From Elephas maximus indicus (Eukaryota > Chordata > Mammalia > Proboscidea > Elephantidae): a stretch of DNA of 64,000 nt. A program made the position numbers and the translations under genes. Within the stretch, counting starts at the first letter, position 1; every line of letters starts with the position of its first letter. This document shows, in pieces, positions 12,224-23,662 of the stretch. Below the pieces are notes generated by a model. It saw only the letters and a program-made list of their open reading frames with translations. It searched no databases and was not told the origin of the DNA. The DNA lies in the NCBI RefSeq assembly GCF_024166365.1, contig NC_064835.1, positions 63,034,607-63,098,606 of the forward strand, read 5' to 3'.

Positions 12224-13869
12224 CCCCCCTTTTTTTTTTCCCTGTAACAATCTTTTTTTACTTTTTATTGTGCTTTAGGTGGAAGCTTACAGCTCAACTT
12301 AGTTTCTCATACAAAAATTTATACACATATTGTTATGTGACCTAGTTGCTATCCCTATAATGTGACAGCACACTCCTTTCCACCCCGGATTTCCAGTGTC
12401 CATTTAACCAGCTCCTGTCCCTTTCTGCCTTCTCATCTTGCCTCCAGATACGAGCTGCCTATTTAGTCTCGTGCATCTTTTTTTTTTATCTACTTGAGCT
12501 AAGAAACACACTCTTCACAAGTATTATTTTATGTTTTATAGTCCACTCTAATCTTTGTCTGAAGAGTTGGTGTCTTGGTCAGCTAGTGCTGCTATAACAG
12601 AAATACCACAAATGGATGGCTTTAACCAAGAGAAATTTATTCTCTCATAGTCCAGTAGGCTAGAATTTCGAATTCAGGGTGTTGGCTCCAGGAGAAGGCC
12701 CTGTCTCTCTGCTGGCCCTGGAGGAAGGCCCCTGTCATCAGTCCTCCCTTGGTCTGGGAGCATCTCAGTGCAGGAACCTCAGATCCCAAGGGTGTGCTTT
12801 GCTCCTGGTGCTGCTTTCTTGGTGGTATGAAGTCCCCATGTCTCTCTGCTTGCTTCTCTCTTTTGTATCTCAAAAACGATTGGCTTAAGACACTATCTAA
12901 TCTTGTAGATCTCATCAATATAACTGCCATTAATCCATCGCATTACATCATAGTGATAGGTTTTGCAACACACAGGGAAATCACATCAGATGACAAAATG
13001 GTAGACAATCATACAATACTAGGAATCATGGCCTAGCTAAGTTGAAAGATATTTTGGGGGGACACAATTCAATCCATGATAGTTGACTTCAGGAATGGTT
13101 TTAGTTCTGGGTTAACAGAGAGTCCGGGGGCCGTGTATTCTGGGGTTCCTTCAGTCTCAGTCAGACCATTAAGTCTGGTCTTTTCATGTGAATTTGAGTT
13201 CTGCACCCCACTTTTCTCCTACTTCGTCAGGGACTCTCTGTTGTGTTCCCTGTCAAGGCGGTCATTGGTGGTAGCTGGGCACCATCTAGTTCTTCTGGCC
13301 TCAGGCTGATTGAGTCTCTGGTTTATGTGGCCTTTTTTGTGTTTTGGGCTAATATTTTCCTCGTCTTTGGTCTTCTTCATTTTCTCTTGCTCCAGGTGGG
13401 TTGGGACCAATCGATGCATCTTAGATGGCCGCTCATTAGCTTTTAAGACCCCAGACGCCACTCACCAAAGTGGAAAGTACAACATTTTCTTAAACTTTGT
13501 TATGTTAATTGACCTAGAAGTCCCCTGAAACCATGGTCCCCAGGCTCCGCCCCTGCTACTCTGTCCCTTGAAGTGTTTAATTGTGTTCAGGAAACTTCTT
13601 AGCTTTTGATTTAGTCCAGTTGTGCTTACTTCCACTGTATTGTGTGTTGTCCTTCCCTTCACCTAAGGTAATTCTTATCTATATCTACTTAGTGAACTCC
13701 CTCTCCTTCCTTCTCTACCCTTGTAACCATCCAAGAATGTTTTCTTCTGTGTTTAAACCTTTTCTTAAGTTCTTATATTAGTGGTCTCATATAATATTCG
13801 TCCTTTTGTGACTAATTTCGCTCAGCATAATGCCTTCCAGATTCATCCATGTTGTGAGATGTTTTGAGG
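12224..13869 (-). mobile_element. L1 3' end inserted in the RTE
   Basis: An antisense L1 tail, poly-T first (12,230-12,239), inserted in RTE copy A. The RTE word ATCAACCAA occurs at 12,214-12,222 and 13,870-13,878. The same RTE position is uninterrupted in copy C near 59,035, which confirms the insertion. The 5'-most part (13,540-13,869) contains standard L1 3' sequence, ending CATGGATGAATCTGGAAGGC when read in sense. It is split by the LTR at 12,571. Confidence 0.85.
12571..13081 (-). mobile_element. ERVL-like solo LTR
   Basis: About 511 bp, starting TGTCTTGGTCAGC. The flanks are GTTGG (12,566-12,570) and GTTGA (13,082-13,086), an imperfect 5-bp duplication as expected for ERVL-type LTRs. 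Orientation comes from the AATAAA-bearing copy at 24,268. The uninterrupted L1 counterpart near 51,990 shows that the LTR was inserted here. No internal viral genes are present. Confidence 0.75.
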
Positions 13870-14610
13870 ATCAACCAATTCTTTTTGTACAGTGACCCTG
13901 TGTATTCCTTCTATCTTCTTTTGATGTTTCCTGTGTCGTTTGGTATTTTGTCCATAGAATCCTTCAATATTGCAACTTGAGGCTTGAATTTTTTCTTCAG
14001 TTCTTTCAGCTTGACAAATGCCGAGCGTGTTCTTTCCTTTTGGTTTTCTAATTCCAGGTCTTTGCACATTTCATTATAATACTTTACTGTGTCTTCTTGA
14101 GCTGCATTTTGAAATCTTCTGTTCAGCATTTTTACTTCCATTTTTAGCTACTCTATGTTGCAGAGCAAGTTTCAGAGTTTCTTCTGACATCCATTTTGGT
14201 CTTCTCTTTCTTTCCTGTCTTTTAAATGACCTTTTGCCTTCTTTGTGTATAATGTCCTTGATGTCATTCCACAACTTGTCTGGTCTTGCATTATTGGTGC
14301 CTAATGCGTCAAATCTATTCTTGAGATGGTCTCTAAATTCAAGGTCATACTTTGGCTCTTATGTGGACTTGCTCTAATTTTCTTCATCTTAAACTTGAAC
14401 TTGCATATGAACAATTGATGTTCTGTTTTGCAGTTGGCCCCTGGCCTTGATCTGACTGATGATATTGAGATTCTCCATTGTCTTTTTTCACAGATGTAGT
14501 TGATTTGATTTCTGTGTATTCCTCTGGTGAGGCCTACGTGTATTGTCGCCATTTATGTTGTTGGGAAAAGGTATTTGCAATGGATAAGTTGTTGGTCTTG
14601 CAAAATTCTA

Positions 14611-14877
14611 TCATGCGATCTCCGGATGTTGGTTGTTTCTATCACCAAGGCTGTATTTTCCAACTACCAAACCTTCTTCTTTGTTTCCAACTATTGTATT
14701 CCAATAACCAGTAATTATCAATGCATCTTGATTGCGTGTTTGATCAATTTCAGACTTCAAAAACTGGTAAGAATCCTCAGTTTGCTCTTCTTTGGCATTA
14801 GTGGTTGGCACATAAATTTGAATGATAGTCATATTAACTGGTGTTCCTTGTAGGCGAATGGATATTATCCTATTCAC
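14611..14877 (-). pseudogene. RTE endonuclease fragment (copy A)
   Basis: Minus-strand reading MTIIQIYVPTTNAKEEQTED then ALIITGYWNTIVGNKEEG matches the APE-type endonuclease of RTE elements: the IQIYAPT and GDFNAKVG motifs are both recognisable. The expected GD of the second motif reads GY here, and frames are lost on either side. Confidence 0.75.
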
Positions 14878-15775
14878 TGACAGCGTTGTACTTCAGGATA
14901 AATCTTGAAATGTTCTTTTTGATGATGAACGGGACACCATTCCTCTTCAATTTGTCATTCTCAGCATAGTAGACCATATGATTATCTGATTCAAAATGGC
15001 CAATAACAGTTCCTTGCAGCTCACCAATTCCTAGAATATCAATCTTTTATACAGTCCATTTTATTTTTTGATGACTTCAAATTTTCCTAGAATCGTATTT
15101 TGTACATTCCATAGTCCAATTATTAATGGATGTGTGCAGCTATTTCTTCTTATTTTGAGTCATGCTACATCAGCAAATGAAGGACCCGAAAGCTTGACTC
15201 CATCCACATTATTAAGGTCGACTCTAGTTTGAAGAGACAGCTCTTCTCCAGTTGCATTTTGAGTGCCTTCCAACCTGAGGGGTTCATCTTCTGGCACTAT
15301 ACCAGACAATGTTCTGCTGCTATTCATAAGGTTTTCACTGGCTAATGTTTTCAGAATTACACCGTCAAGTCCTTCTTCCTAGTCTGTCTTAGTCTGGAAG
15401 CTCTGCTGAAATCTGTCCACCGTGGATGACCCTGCTGGTATTTGAAATACTGGTGGCATAGCTTCCAGCATAACAACAACATGCAAGCCCGCACAGTACG
15501 ACAAACTGACAGATAGCTGGGGAAAGTGTGGATTAGGGAAATCTATGAAAGAGAGAGAAAGTAGGTTGGTGGTTGCTTAGGGTATGGGTGGAGGGAGATT
15601 GGGGATAACAGTTAAACGGTATGGGTTTCTTTTTTAGGTGATGAAAATGTTAAAAAATTGATTGTGGTCGTGGTTGCACATTATGGGTATACCAGATACC
15701 ACTGAATTTAAATGAGTGATTGTATGGTATGTGGATTACAGTTAAAAAAGAGTTACAATAAAACCTCAAATTCCA

Positions 15776-16860
15776 AATACTTATCTTGTATCATGGATGA
15801 ACTATGTACCCATTTTACTGCTTTTTTTTTTTTTTTTTTTAAGTTTACCTCTATCTTTGTATTGTATTTGTTTCCTTGAAGCTCCTTTTGTTTGTTTGTT
15901 TCTTTCTCTGGCTCTCTTTACTCTCTCCCTTCCTCCCCCCATCTTTCTTTCTTCTTTCCGTGTATGTATTTTGGTCTCTGTCTTTCATGTAGAAGTCTTC
16001 CTCAAATGTCTGGTTACACTTGGTTCTCCAGATTTAAGAGGAAGCAATAAAGAGGTGATTGGAACCTGTGTGTATATATTTGTCTATATTCATGTGCATA
16101 TGTGTGTGTGTGTGTGTGTACACGTGTTCGCATAGGAGGATGGGCACTTACTGATCAGTGGGCTTTACCTCAGAGTGAATAGGCAGGGACCCAGGTATTT
16201 TCCTGGGGTGCCCAACTTTAGCATCTGAAGGCTTTATTTTTTAGGTTGGCCAAATCGTCCTGAGAAGAATTCTGCAACGTGCAGCATGGGGTGTGTGAGC
16301 CCAGCTCCAGCACCCTTGGAGCTGAGTAGAGGATCTCTGGCTCAGCGCCCATCCAGAGCTCACCTAGGTTCAGGAGCACTGGGAACTGAGGGATGCATCC
16401 TGCCAAGGGCTCAGAGTGAAGTCAGTCATTTTTTTGTAATTTGGGGAAAAACATGTCTGTCCTGTCTGCCTCGTAGAGTTGTTGTGAGGATAGAATAAGA
16501 TAGTGTATGTGAACGTGTTCTGAAAATGGTAAAAAAAAAAAAAAGCTGAATACTGGGAAAACATCCTAATAGTGAATAAGATATGCCTCCGTTCTCTAGG
16601 TTTCAAAACAGAGGAGACAGATGTGTAGGCAGAACATTACAGCTCAGTGTGTTCCGTGCCGGGGGAAAGGTTGGCACAGAGCCTGGGGAGAACATGTGAG
16701 ATGGGCATCCCGAGAAGCCTCCCCAGGAGATACTTTCAATGATGACTCATGGTTAATTACATTTGGAAGGGAGAGCGACCTTCAAAGACACAGCTGCATG
16801 AAAGATCACGCTGTTTGAGGAGCTATATGTGGCTTCCTATGGCTGAAGTGTAGGGTATGA
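15776..16860. other. Intergenic stretch, no gene recognised
   Basis: A poly-T run (15,822-15,840), a T/C-rich stretch and a (GT)n tract at 16,097-16,119 are followed by sequence with no recognisable gene or repeat. Short frames of 60-112 codons are compositional. Confidence 0.4.
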
Positions 16861-18000
16861 GTAGAGGGTGAAGAGCTGTGAGGCTGGGAAGCGGACAGGA
16901 TCAGTAATAGAGCTGGTATATTCTGGTAAGGGTCTGCATTCGAATTTTATCCTGCAGACGGGTTTATGACTTGATCAGATTTGCATTTGAGATATCACTT
17001 CCTTCTGCAGTCAAGGTGGAATATGATTTGGAGGGGATGATGCTGGAGGCAAGGAGGCCAGCTGGGGCTCTTGCATTAAAACAGAAAGTAGGGTGGTGGC
17101 ACTATGAATCCAGAGGGCAGGATGGATTTGAGAGATATTTGGGAGATTAAACCAACAGCACGTGGTGAACAACTGGACATGGGCAGTGAGGAGAGAAGGG
17201 CTCTCTGCTTTCTGGCCTGAGCAAAGGACAGTGGTAGTGTTGTTCCCTGAGAATGGGAACACAGAGGAGAACTGGCTTTATCCATTGATGTCACACATAT
17301 TTTTTGAACACTTAGTACATGCCAGGTACTGTGCAGAACACTGGGGATGCAATGGTGAGCAAAATAAATATTATCTTTGCCATTAAGAAATTTACAATGT
17401 AGTGAAGTAAAAAGACATTATAAAATGATCATGAAACTGTATGAGAAGATATTGTGAAGCACACACAGGTGTTATGAGAAAATTTGGATTTGATGCTCAG
17501 GGGAGCCTCCCCTGAGGAAGTGTTTGCGTTAATGTCTGAAGGATGTAGCGGAACAGGGTGTGGGCATGGGGGTGCAGTGGAAGGAGGTGGACTCCAGGCC
17601 AAGAGGCAAGTGTGACAGGCAGCCCAGAGGTGGCTGAAATTTGGACAGTGAGGAACGAGTGGCACAAGCTAAGCGAAAGGAGGTTGGCAGGGTTAAGAAT
17701 TTTGGTCTTTATCATGATAGCAATGGGGTTTTAATTTTAATGATGTAATCTGATTTGTATGATAAAAAATGTCTATAAAATGATTTGGAGCAGGACAAGC
17801 ATGGATGCAGGATATCTGTTAGGAGGATTTCGCCACGGTCTAAGTGAGAGATGGTGGTGGCGTGAGAGTGGGGCAATGGAGATGGGGAGAAGACAAAGGG
17901 TTCAAGACATACATAGAATCTGGGGATGAGGAATGAAAGATACGTTTGCAGTGCAGATGTGCTACTGTGAGCAGGCTCCCTCTTCCACACACTCACACTC
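16860..18000 (+). repeat. L2-like ancient LINE remnants
   Basis: Diverged L2-type words occur in order, including TTGAACACTTAGTACATGCC with AGGTACTGTGCAGAACACTG at 17,308, CCCCTGAGGAAGTGTTTG at 17,509 and TTGAGAGATATTTGGGAG at 17,128. Such sequences predate placental radiation. I judge by phrase only, so boundaries are approximate. Confidence 0.5.
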
Positions 18001-19189
18001 ACATTAAATGTTCACGTGCATGGCTATGTCCTCAGCTCCTGCACCTACTGCTTTTCTCCCTGCACAGATGCCTGGGTGCTAGCAAATGACCACATCCCTG
18101 CTCTTCTCTCTCTGTCAGTCCTTGGAGGGAAAGCAGTATTATATCCAGGGAAGAACTGAAGGGCTGGGTGCCCCTCGGTCAGGAGGTATACACACACACA
18201 AAAAAAAAAAAGTTTTTTTTTTTTTTTATACATATGATAAGGTGAAATAAGAAGAGTGAGATCCCCAGGTGTGGGCTACTCTAGCTCTACAAATCTGTGA
18301 CTTCACCTAACCAGGCTCTCCCTGCAGAACTCTGGAGAAAAGCTAGCTGGCTGTTCCCCTGCAGACTTAGTCCCCTGGGTCCTGGTCCCTGGGGAAGCAG
18401 CACCAGAGCGCCATGGTGACAGCAGTCATGTGACAGATGTCGGGGGGCCCCCATCCCTGTGCCCCGAGGACCCACTGCTATAGGTGGAAAGAGGTTTGGG
18501 AGCAGGAGCCCTGGGCTTTGATGCAGGGCAGGGCTGCTTATGTCTCTTGCTGACAGACACAGCCCTTACATTATCTTTTGACAGATACTGCTGAGGTGTG
18601 GTGTTTTCTTAGGCTTTAGGCCTCCACAAAGAGTTATCTAACCCAAAATGAGGGGAGGGCTGGAGAGGCTACAGGCTAAAGAGGAGGAAGTGCCTGAGGT
18701 CCCAAGGAAAGAGCAGGGTATAGAGAGAGGGAGGCTAGTCACTGGCCTCAGGCAACAGAACCAAATTAAGCAAGTCCTCACCAAACAACAGGATAGGGGC
18801 ACGATGAAAGGGCACATGAGCCAACCTGAAGGAGCTCGCAGTGACCAAAGCTGGAACAATTTGAGCAACAAAATAAATAATATAGTTTTGGATCACTGCC
18901 CCAAATACAAACTAAATATACGTATGTCCCTACTGATAAAAATAAATGTTCGAATAAATAAATAAGTGGAGGAGAGGAGACAAATCTTCCTTTCCCCAAA
19001 ATTTCATTTATTGTATGTATATAGTCTCTCTCTAAAGAGGCAAAGCTTAACTCCCCGTCTACCCATGAAGGCGAGCTTGCTTTAATGACTGGATTCCAAA
19101 GAATAGAGTTTGGAAAGGAAAGAATAGTAACCTTATAGTGGAGAAATCTAGCAAACACTGCCTTAATGATGTACTCAGGGTTCACATCG
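18001..19189. other. Intergenic stretch, no gene recognised
   Basis: Mostly unassigned. A (CA)n/A-run/T-run tract lies at 18,191-18,228. The 105- and 135-codon frames around 18,650-19,185 overlap on opposite strands and have no recognisable similarity. Confidence 0.4.
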
Positions 19190-19925
19190 CCAGTGACGTC
19201 ATGTGGAGATCATGTAACCCCTGACGATTAGTGAAAAGGGCACTTGACATCTGTGGTATTCTTTCAAAAAACCCTTAACCCCAGTCTAATCACGAGAAGT
19301 ACATCAGCCAAACCCAAAGTGAGACGTATTCTTCAAAATACCTGACTGGTACTGCTCAGAACTATCAAGATGGTGAAAAACAAGGGAAGTCTGAAAAACT
19401 ACCACAGATTGCAGAAGACTAAGTGACATGATGATTAAATGCAATGTGGTAGCCTGGATGGGATCCTGCAACAAAAAGAAGACATTCATGGAAAAACCGG
19501 TGAAATCTGAATGAAGCTTGGAATTTAGTTAATAATAATAATATACCAGCCATAGGTCCCTGGGTGGCACAAATGGTTTGTGCGTGACTACTAACCAAAA
19601 AGTTGTTGGGTCAAACCCACCTAGTGGTGCTTCACAAGAAAGGCCTGAGATCTGCCAAGAAAATCCTATGGAGCTCAGTCCTACTCTGTCACGTGGGGTT
19701 GCCACGAGTCAGAATCTACTTGAGGACAGAGGGTTTTTTTTTTTTTTTTTTTAATATACCAATGTTGGCTTCTTGGTTTTCACAAATATATTAGGTAATG
19801 GAAGATGATAACATTAGGGAAAACTGAAACGGGGTAAGGGGTACATGGGGACTCTTTGTACTGTTTTCGAAGCTTTTCTGTATATTTAAATTATTCCAAA
19901 ATAAAAAGTTTATTAAAAATATATC
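19190..19925 (+). mobile_element. Old L1 3' end (L1M type) with AfroSINE insert
   Basis: Diverged L1 3' UTR: GGTGAAATCTGAATGAAGC (19,499), then after the SINE GGGGTACATGGGGACTCTTT (19,838), ending CCAAAATAAAAAGTTTATT at 19,915. The host word AATATACCA is duplicated at 19,541 and 19,753 around the SINE. Confidence 0.7.
19553..19752 (+). mobile_element. AfroSINE variant (TCCCTGGGTGGCACA subtype)
   Basis: Sense copy from TCCCTGGGTGGCACAAATGG, with CACCTAGTGGTGCTTCACAA and GTCAGAATCTACTTGAGGAC, then a T-run. The AATATACCA duplication flanks it. Confidence 0.85.
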
Positions 19926-20024
19926 TAGGAGGTTATTGATTCAGTAATAGGGAGATTGTCCTCATTTGTTTCTACTGCTTCATAGTGCTCCATTGTTTTG
20001 CTGTAATTTCTTACATAGTACATG

Positions 20025-20215
20025 TTGTTATTATTAGGTGCCGTCAAGTCCATTCCGACGCATAATGGCCCCATGTGACAGAGTAGAACTGCTCCATAGG
20101 GTTTTCTAGGCTTCCTTTACAGAAGCAGATGGCCAGGTCTTGCTCTTGAGGCCTTACTGGGTGGGTTATAACTGCAGCCAAGTGCTCAACCATTTCGCTG
20201 CCAGGGCTCTTTGCA
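20025..20215 (-). mobile_element. AfroSINE with RTE-like tail
   Basis: Antisense copy whose tail reads GTTGTTATTATTAGGTGCCG, the RTE 3' end, then GTTTTCTAGGCTTCCTTTAC and the degraded head at 20,190-20,215. This tail is what lets RTE machinery copy the SINE. Confidence 0.8.
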
Positions 20216-20221
20216 TAGTAT

Positions 20222-20417
20222 GTAAACCTGCTGCCGTCAAGTTGATTCAGGCTCGTAGTGACCCTATAGGACAGAGTAGAACTGCCCCATAGAGTTTCCA
20301 AGGCTGTAATCTTCACAGAAGCAGACTGCCACATCTTTCTCTAGAGCAGCTGGTGAGTGTGAACCGCCGACCTTTAGGTTAGCAGCCAAGTGCTTAACCA
20401 CTGTACCACCATGGTTT
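20222..20417 (-). mobile_element. AfroSINE
   Basis: Antisense copy a few bases beyond the previous one, from GTAAACCTGCTGCCGTCAAG to CCACTGTACCACCATGGTTTC. Confidence 0.9.
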
Positions 20418-21179
20418 CTTACATAGTACACCGTGCTCCATTACTTACTGTAATTGATTTAACCAGTCCTCTACTGGTGAATATTTAGGTTGTTTCCAAT
20501 CTTTTTGCTGTTAGTAACAATGCTACATGAATGACATACCACTTACACATGTGCGAGAATACCTTAGAATCAATTCCTAGAAGTGCGATTGTTGGAAAAA
20601 TATTGGTGTTTGCAATTTTCATGAATACTGTCAAACTGCCTTCCAGAGAGGCTGAAGCAATTTCTACTTCCACCGGCAATGTAGAAAACTGTGTCCTTCC
20701 TCACACCCTCCGCATGGAGGGTATAATCAACATTTTTATTCGTTTATTTATTTGCCAACCTGATAGGTGAAAAATGGTTAAATTTTAATTTTAACTGTTA
20801 TTATGTGTAGGGCTAAGCATTTTTCATGTGTTTCGGAGTCTTTGTTGTTGTTGTTCCCTTTGCTGTGAACTATTTTAAGAGAATATCCCTAAAGCTTCTA
20901 TATGTTAAACAGTATTTCAACAAAATAGAAAGTAGGGGACAGGAATGAATTTAGCAGTTTCCAGGTTCTAGGCAGTGACTCTGCAGCTGAGGAATGGGGA
21001 CTCACTCCTGGGTCCCTTAACCTGCCATCCTTCTGGCCCAGGGTCTCCCTGTAGCTTTCTACAACATGGCCTGCTCATCAGTGCCTGAGTCATAAAACCG
21101 AAGCAGGGTGCTGAGTGGGGCTTAGCTGGAAATGGCACCTAAGGTCCAGAGCTGAGGACCAAAGAAATGCTAAATACTC

Positions 21180-23176
21180 CATATTCTAATAGAATAGATT
21201 TGACACATTGACTACTAATGACTGAAGAACAGATGAGGTGCAAAATGATATCAAAGACATCATACATGAAGAAAGCAAGAGGTCATTAAAAAGACAGGAG
21301 AGAAAGAAAAGACCTAAATGGATGTAAGAAGAAACTGACACTTGCTCTTCAAAGTCAAGTAGCTAAAGCAAACTGAAGAAATGATGAAGATTTTGAAGGG
21401 CAGCTCAAGACAACGAAGTAAAGTATTACTAATGCTATGTGCAAAAACCTGGAGTTAGAAAACCAAAAGGGGAGAACATGTTTGGCATTTCTCAAGCTGA
21501 AAGAACTGAAGAAAAAATTCAAGCCTCAAGTTGCAACATTGAAGGATTCTATGGGGAAAGTATAAAAGACGTAGGAAGTTATCAAAAGAAGATGGAAGGA
21601 ATACACAGAATCACTAGACCAAAAAATATTGGTCGACGTTCAACCATTTCAGGAGGTAGCATATGATTAGGAACCCATGGTACTGAAGGAAGAGATCCAA
21701 GCTGCCCTGAAGGCATTGGCGAAAAACAAGGCTCCAGGAATTGATGGAATACCAATTGAGATGTTTCAGCAAACACATGCAGCGCTGGAAGTGCTCATTT
21801 GTCTATGCCAAGACATCTGGAAGACAATTACCTGACCAACCAACTAGAAGAGACCACATTTATGCCCATTCCAAAGAAAGGTGATTCAATGGAATGTGGA
21901 AATTATTGAACAATATTATTAATATTATATGCAGGTACAATTTTGCTGAAGCTCATTGAAAAGCAGCTGCAGCAGTACATCAACAGGGAACTGCCAGAAA
22001 CTCAAGCCAGATTCAGAAGAGGATGTGGAACCAGGAATATCATTACTGATGTCAGATGGATCCTGGCTAAAAGCAGAGAATACCAGAAAGATGTTTCCCT
22101 GTGTTTTATTGACTCTGCAAAGGCATTTGACTGTGTGGATCATAACAAATTATGGATAACATTGCGAAGAATCTGAGAACACTTAGTTGTACTCATGAGG
22201 AACCTGTACATAGATCAAGAGGTAGTTGTTTGAACAGAACAAGGGGGTACTGCATGGTTTAAAATCAGGAAACTTGTGTGTCAGGGTTGTATCTTTTCAC
22301 CATACCTGTTCAATCTGTATGCTGAGCAAATATTTGAGAAGCTGGACTGTATGAAGATGAATAAGACATCAGGATTGGAGGAAGACTCCTTAACAACCTG
22401 CGTTATGCAGATGATACAACCTGGACTGCTGAAAGTGAAGAGAACTTGAAGCACTTACTGATGAAGATCAAAGATCACAGCCTTCAGTGTGGATTACACG
22501 CCAACATAAACAGAACAAAAATCCTCACAAATGGACCAATAAGCAACATCATGATAAATGGAGCAAGGATTTCATTTTACTTGGATTCACAATCAACACC
22601 CATGGAAGCAGCAGACAAGAAATCGAAAGACACATTGCATTGGGAAAATTGGCTGCAAAAGACCTCTTTAAAGTGTTGAAAAGCAAAGATGTCACCTTGA
22701 CGACTAAGGTGCGCCTGACTCAAGCCATGGTATTTTCAATCGCTTTGTATGCATACAGAAGCTGGACAATGAATAAGGAAGACCAAAGAAGAATTGATGC
22801 CTTTGAATTGTGGTGTTGGCAAAGAACACTGAATATAACATGAACCGCCAAAAGAACGAACAAATCTGTCTTGGAAGAAGTACAACCAGAATGCTCCTTA
22901 GAAGCAGGCATGATGAGACTATGTCTCACATACTTTGGACATGTTATCCGGAGAGGTCAGTCCCTGGAGAAGGACATCATGCTTGGCAAAGTAGAGGGTC
23001 ACCGCGAAAAAGAGGAAGACTCTCATCGAGATGGATTGACATAGTGGCTGCAACAATGGGCTCAAGCATAGCAACAATTGTGAGGATGGCACAGGACCGG
23101 GCACTGTTTCCTTCTGTTGTGCATAGGGTTGCTATGAGTCAGAACTGATCCGATGGCACCTAACAACAACAACCAT
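21180..23176 (+). mobile_element. RTE-clade LINE, 5'-truncated, copy B
   Basis: Sense copy of about 2 kb: linker (21,240-21,700), reverse transcriptase (21,720-22,680), C-terminal part (22,680-23,100) and the tail ending GATGGCACCTAACAACAACA. It lacks the endonuclease half. It aligns with copies A and C in reverse orientation. Confidence 0.9.
21943..22450 (+). pseudogene. RTE reverse-transcriptase fragment (copy B)
   Basis: Contains motif A (VSLCFIDSAKAFDCVDHNKL, from about 22,096) and, in a second frame, the catalytic box YADD at 22,404-22,415 within LRYADDTTW. Together they form the palm domain that copies the RTE RNA at the nicked target. A stop at 22,174 and frame changes before motif C disable it. 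Confidence 0.85.
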
Positions 23177-23662
23177 ATTCTAAAGAAAGTTGCCAAGAAT
23201 TGAGCCAGACCCCCTTCCAGGGATTATGAAGAGGGAGTGACACTGGCTCCAGTACCGGCAACCATCAATACCCCCAAACCAGATGGAGAGAAGGAGGAGG
23301 AAGATTGCTTCGGAGTGTCTGGCCTTCTGGGAGAGCATATTCACTGTGAGTGGCAATTCTCCCGCCCCCCTTCCCTCAAGCCAAGAAGACACCCCAAGAG
23401 GACAATTCACAGAGATTGGAGGGTGGGGGGAGAATGGCATTCCACTTCCTGAGGGGATGTCAGTGTAGGCAGTGAAATACTTGATCTTGCCCTGGTTTCT
23501 AAGCAGGGAAGAAAAGAGGTAGTGGTGTGGTTGGGGGCTGGGGGTGGAAGGAAGCACCAAATCAGCCTGTGTTAGTGCTGTGAAGCCTGAGTTTCTTGAG
23601 GATTAAGTGAACAGCTTGGAAGGGAGTTGGGCATTGCTTCTTGACAGACCTTACAATCACCC
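23177..23662. other. Intergenic stretch, no gene recognised
   Basis: GA-rich sequence without a recognised repeat. Overlapping short frames on both strands (up to 126 codons on the minus strand) have no recognisable similarity. Confidence 0.4.

Larger units (their letters stand above)
10669..15520 (-). mobile_element. Near-full-length RTE-clade LINE (RTE1_LA type), copy A
   Basis: Runs on the minus strand from about 15,520 (5') to the GTTGTTGTTAGGTGCCATCG tail at 10,669 (3'). Removing the insert at 12,224-13,869 leaves about 3.2 kb, the usual length of RTE/BovB elements. Order: 5' region, endonuclease (about 14,880-14,600), linker, reverse transcriptase (about 11,910-11,200), 3' tail. The host L1 words GAAATGTGCAG (10,657-10,667) and GGAAAGTGTG (15,521-15,530) look like a decayed target-site duplication. 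RTE elements move by target-primed reverse transcription and mobilise SINEs that share their tail. Confidence 0.85.
8050..15775 (+). mobile_element. Old L1 (3' part), interrupted by several insertions
   Basis: Sense L1 ORF2 C-terminal and 3' UTR sequence, readable in pieces: 8,050-8,460, 8,921-9,041, 9,785-10,346, 10,528-10,668 and 15,521-15,775. The joins are continuous L1 once the inserts are removed. Known landmarks are ...CATCAAGGAAATGCAAATC (9,975), TATGCAGCCATAAAAAAG (10,535) and the 3' UTR phrase GATGAAAATGTTAAAAAATTG (15,640). It ends at the A-rich stretch near 15,770. It is the oldest layer of the nest here. Confidence 0.85.
19926..20900 (-). repeat. L1-type remnant, antisense
   Basis: Sequence around 20,440-20,770 (ATATTTAGGTTGTTTCCAAT, then CAATTCCTAGAAGTGCGATT and AAACTGCCTTCCAGAGAGGC) is the antisense 3' UTR of an old L1M/HAL1-type LINE. 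Two AfroSINEs interrupt it. Confidence 0.6.
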
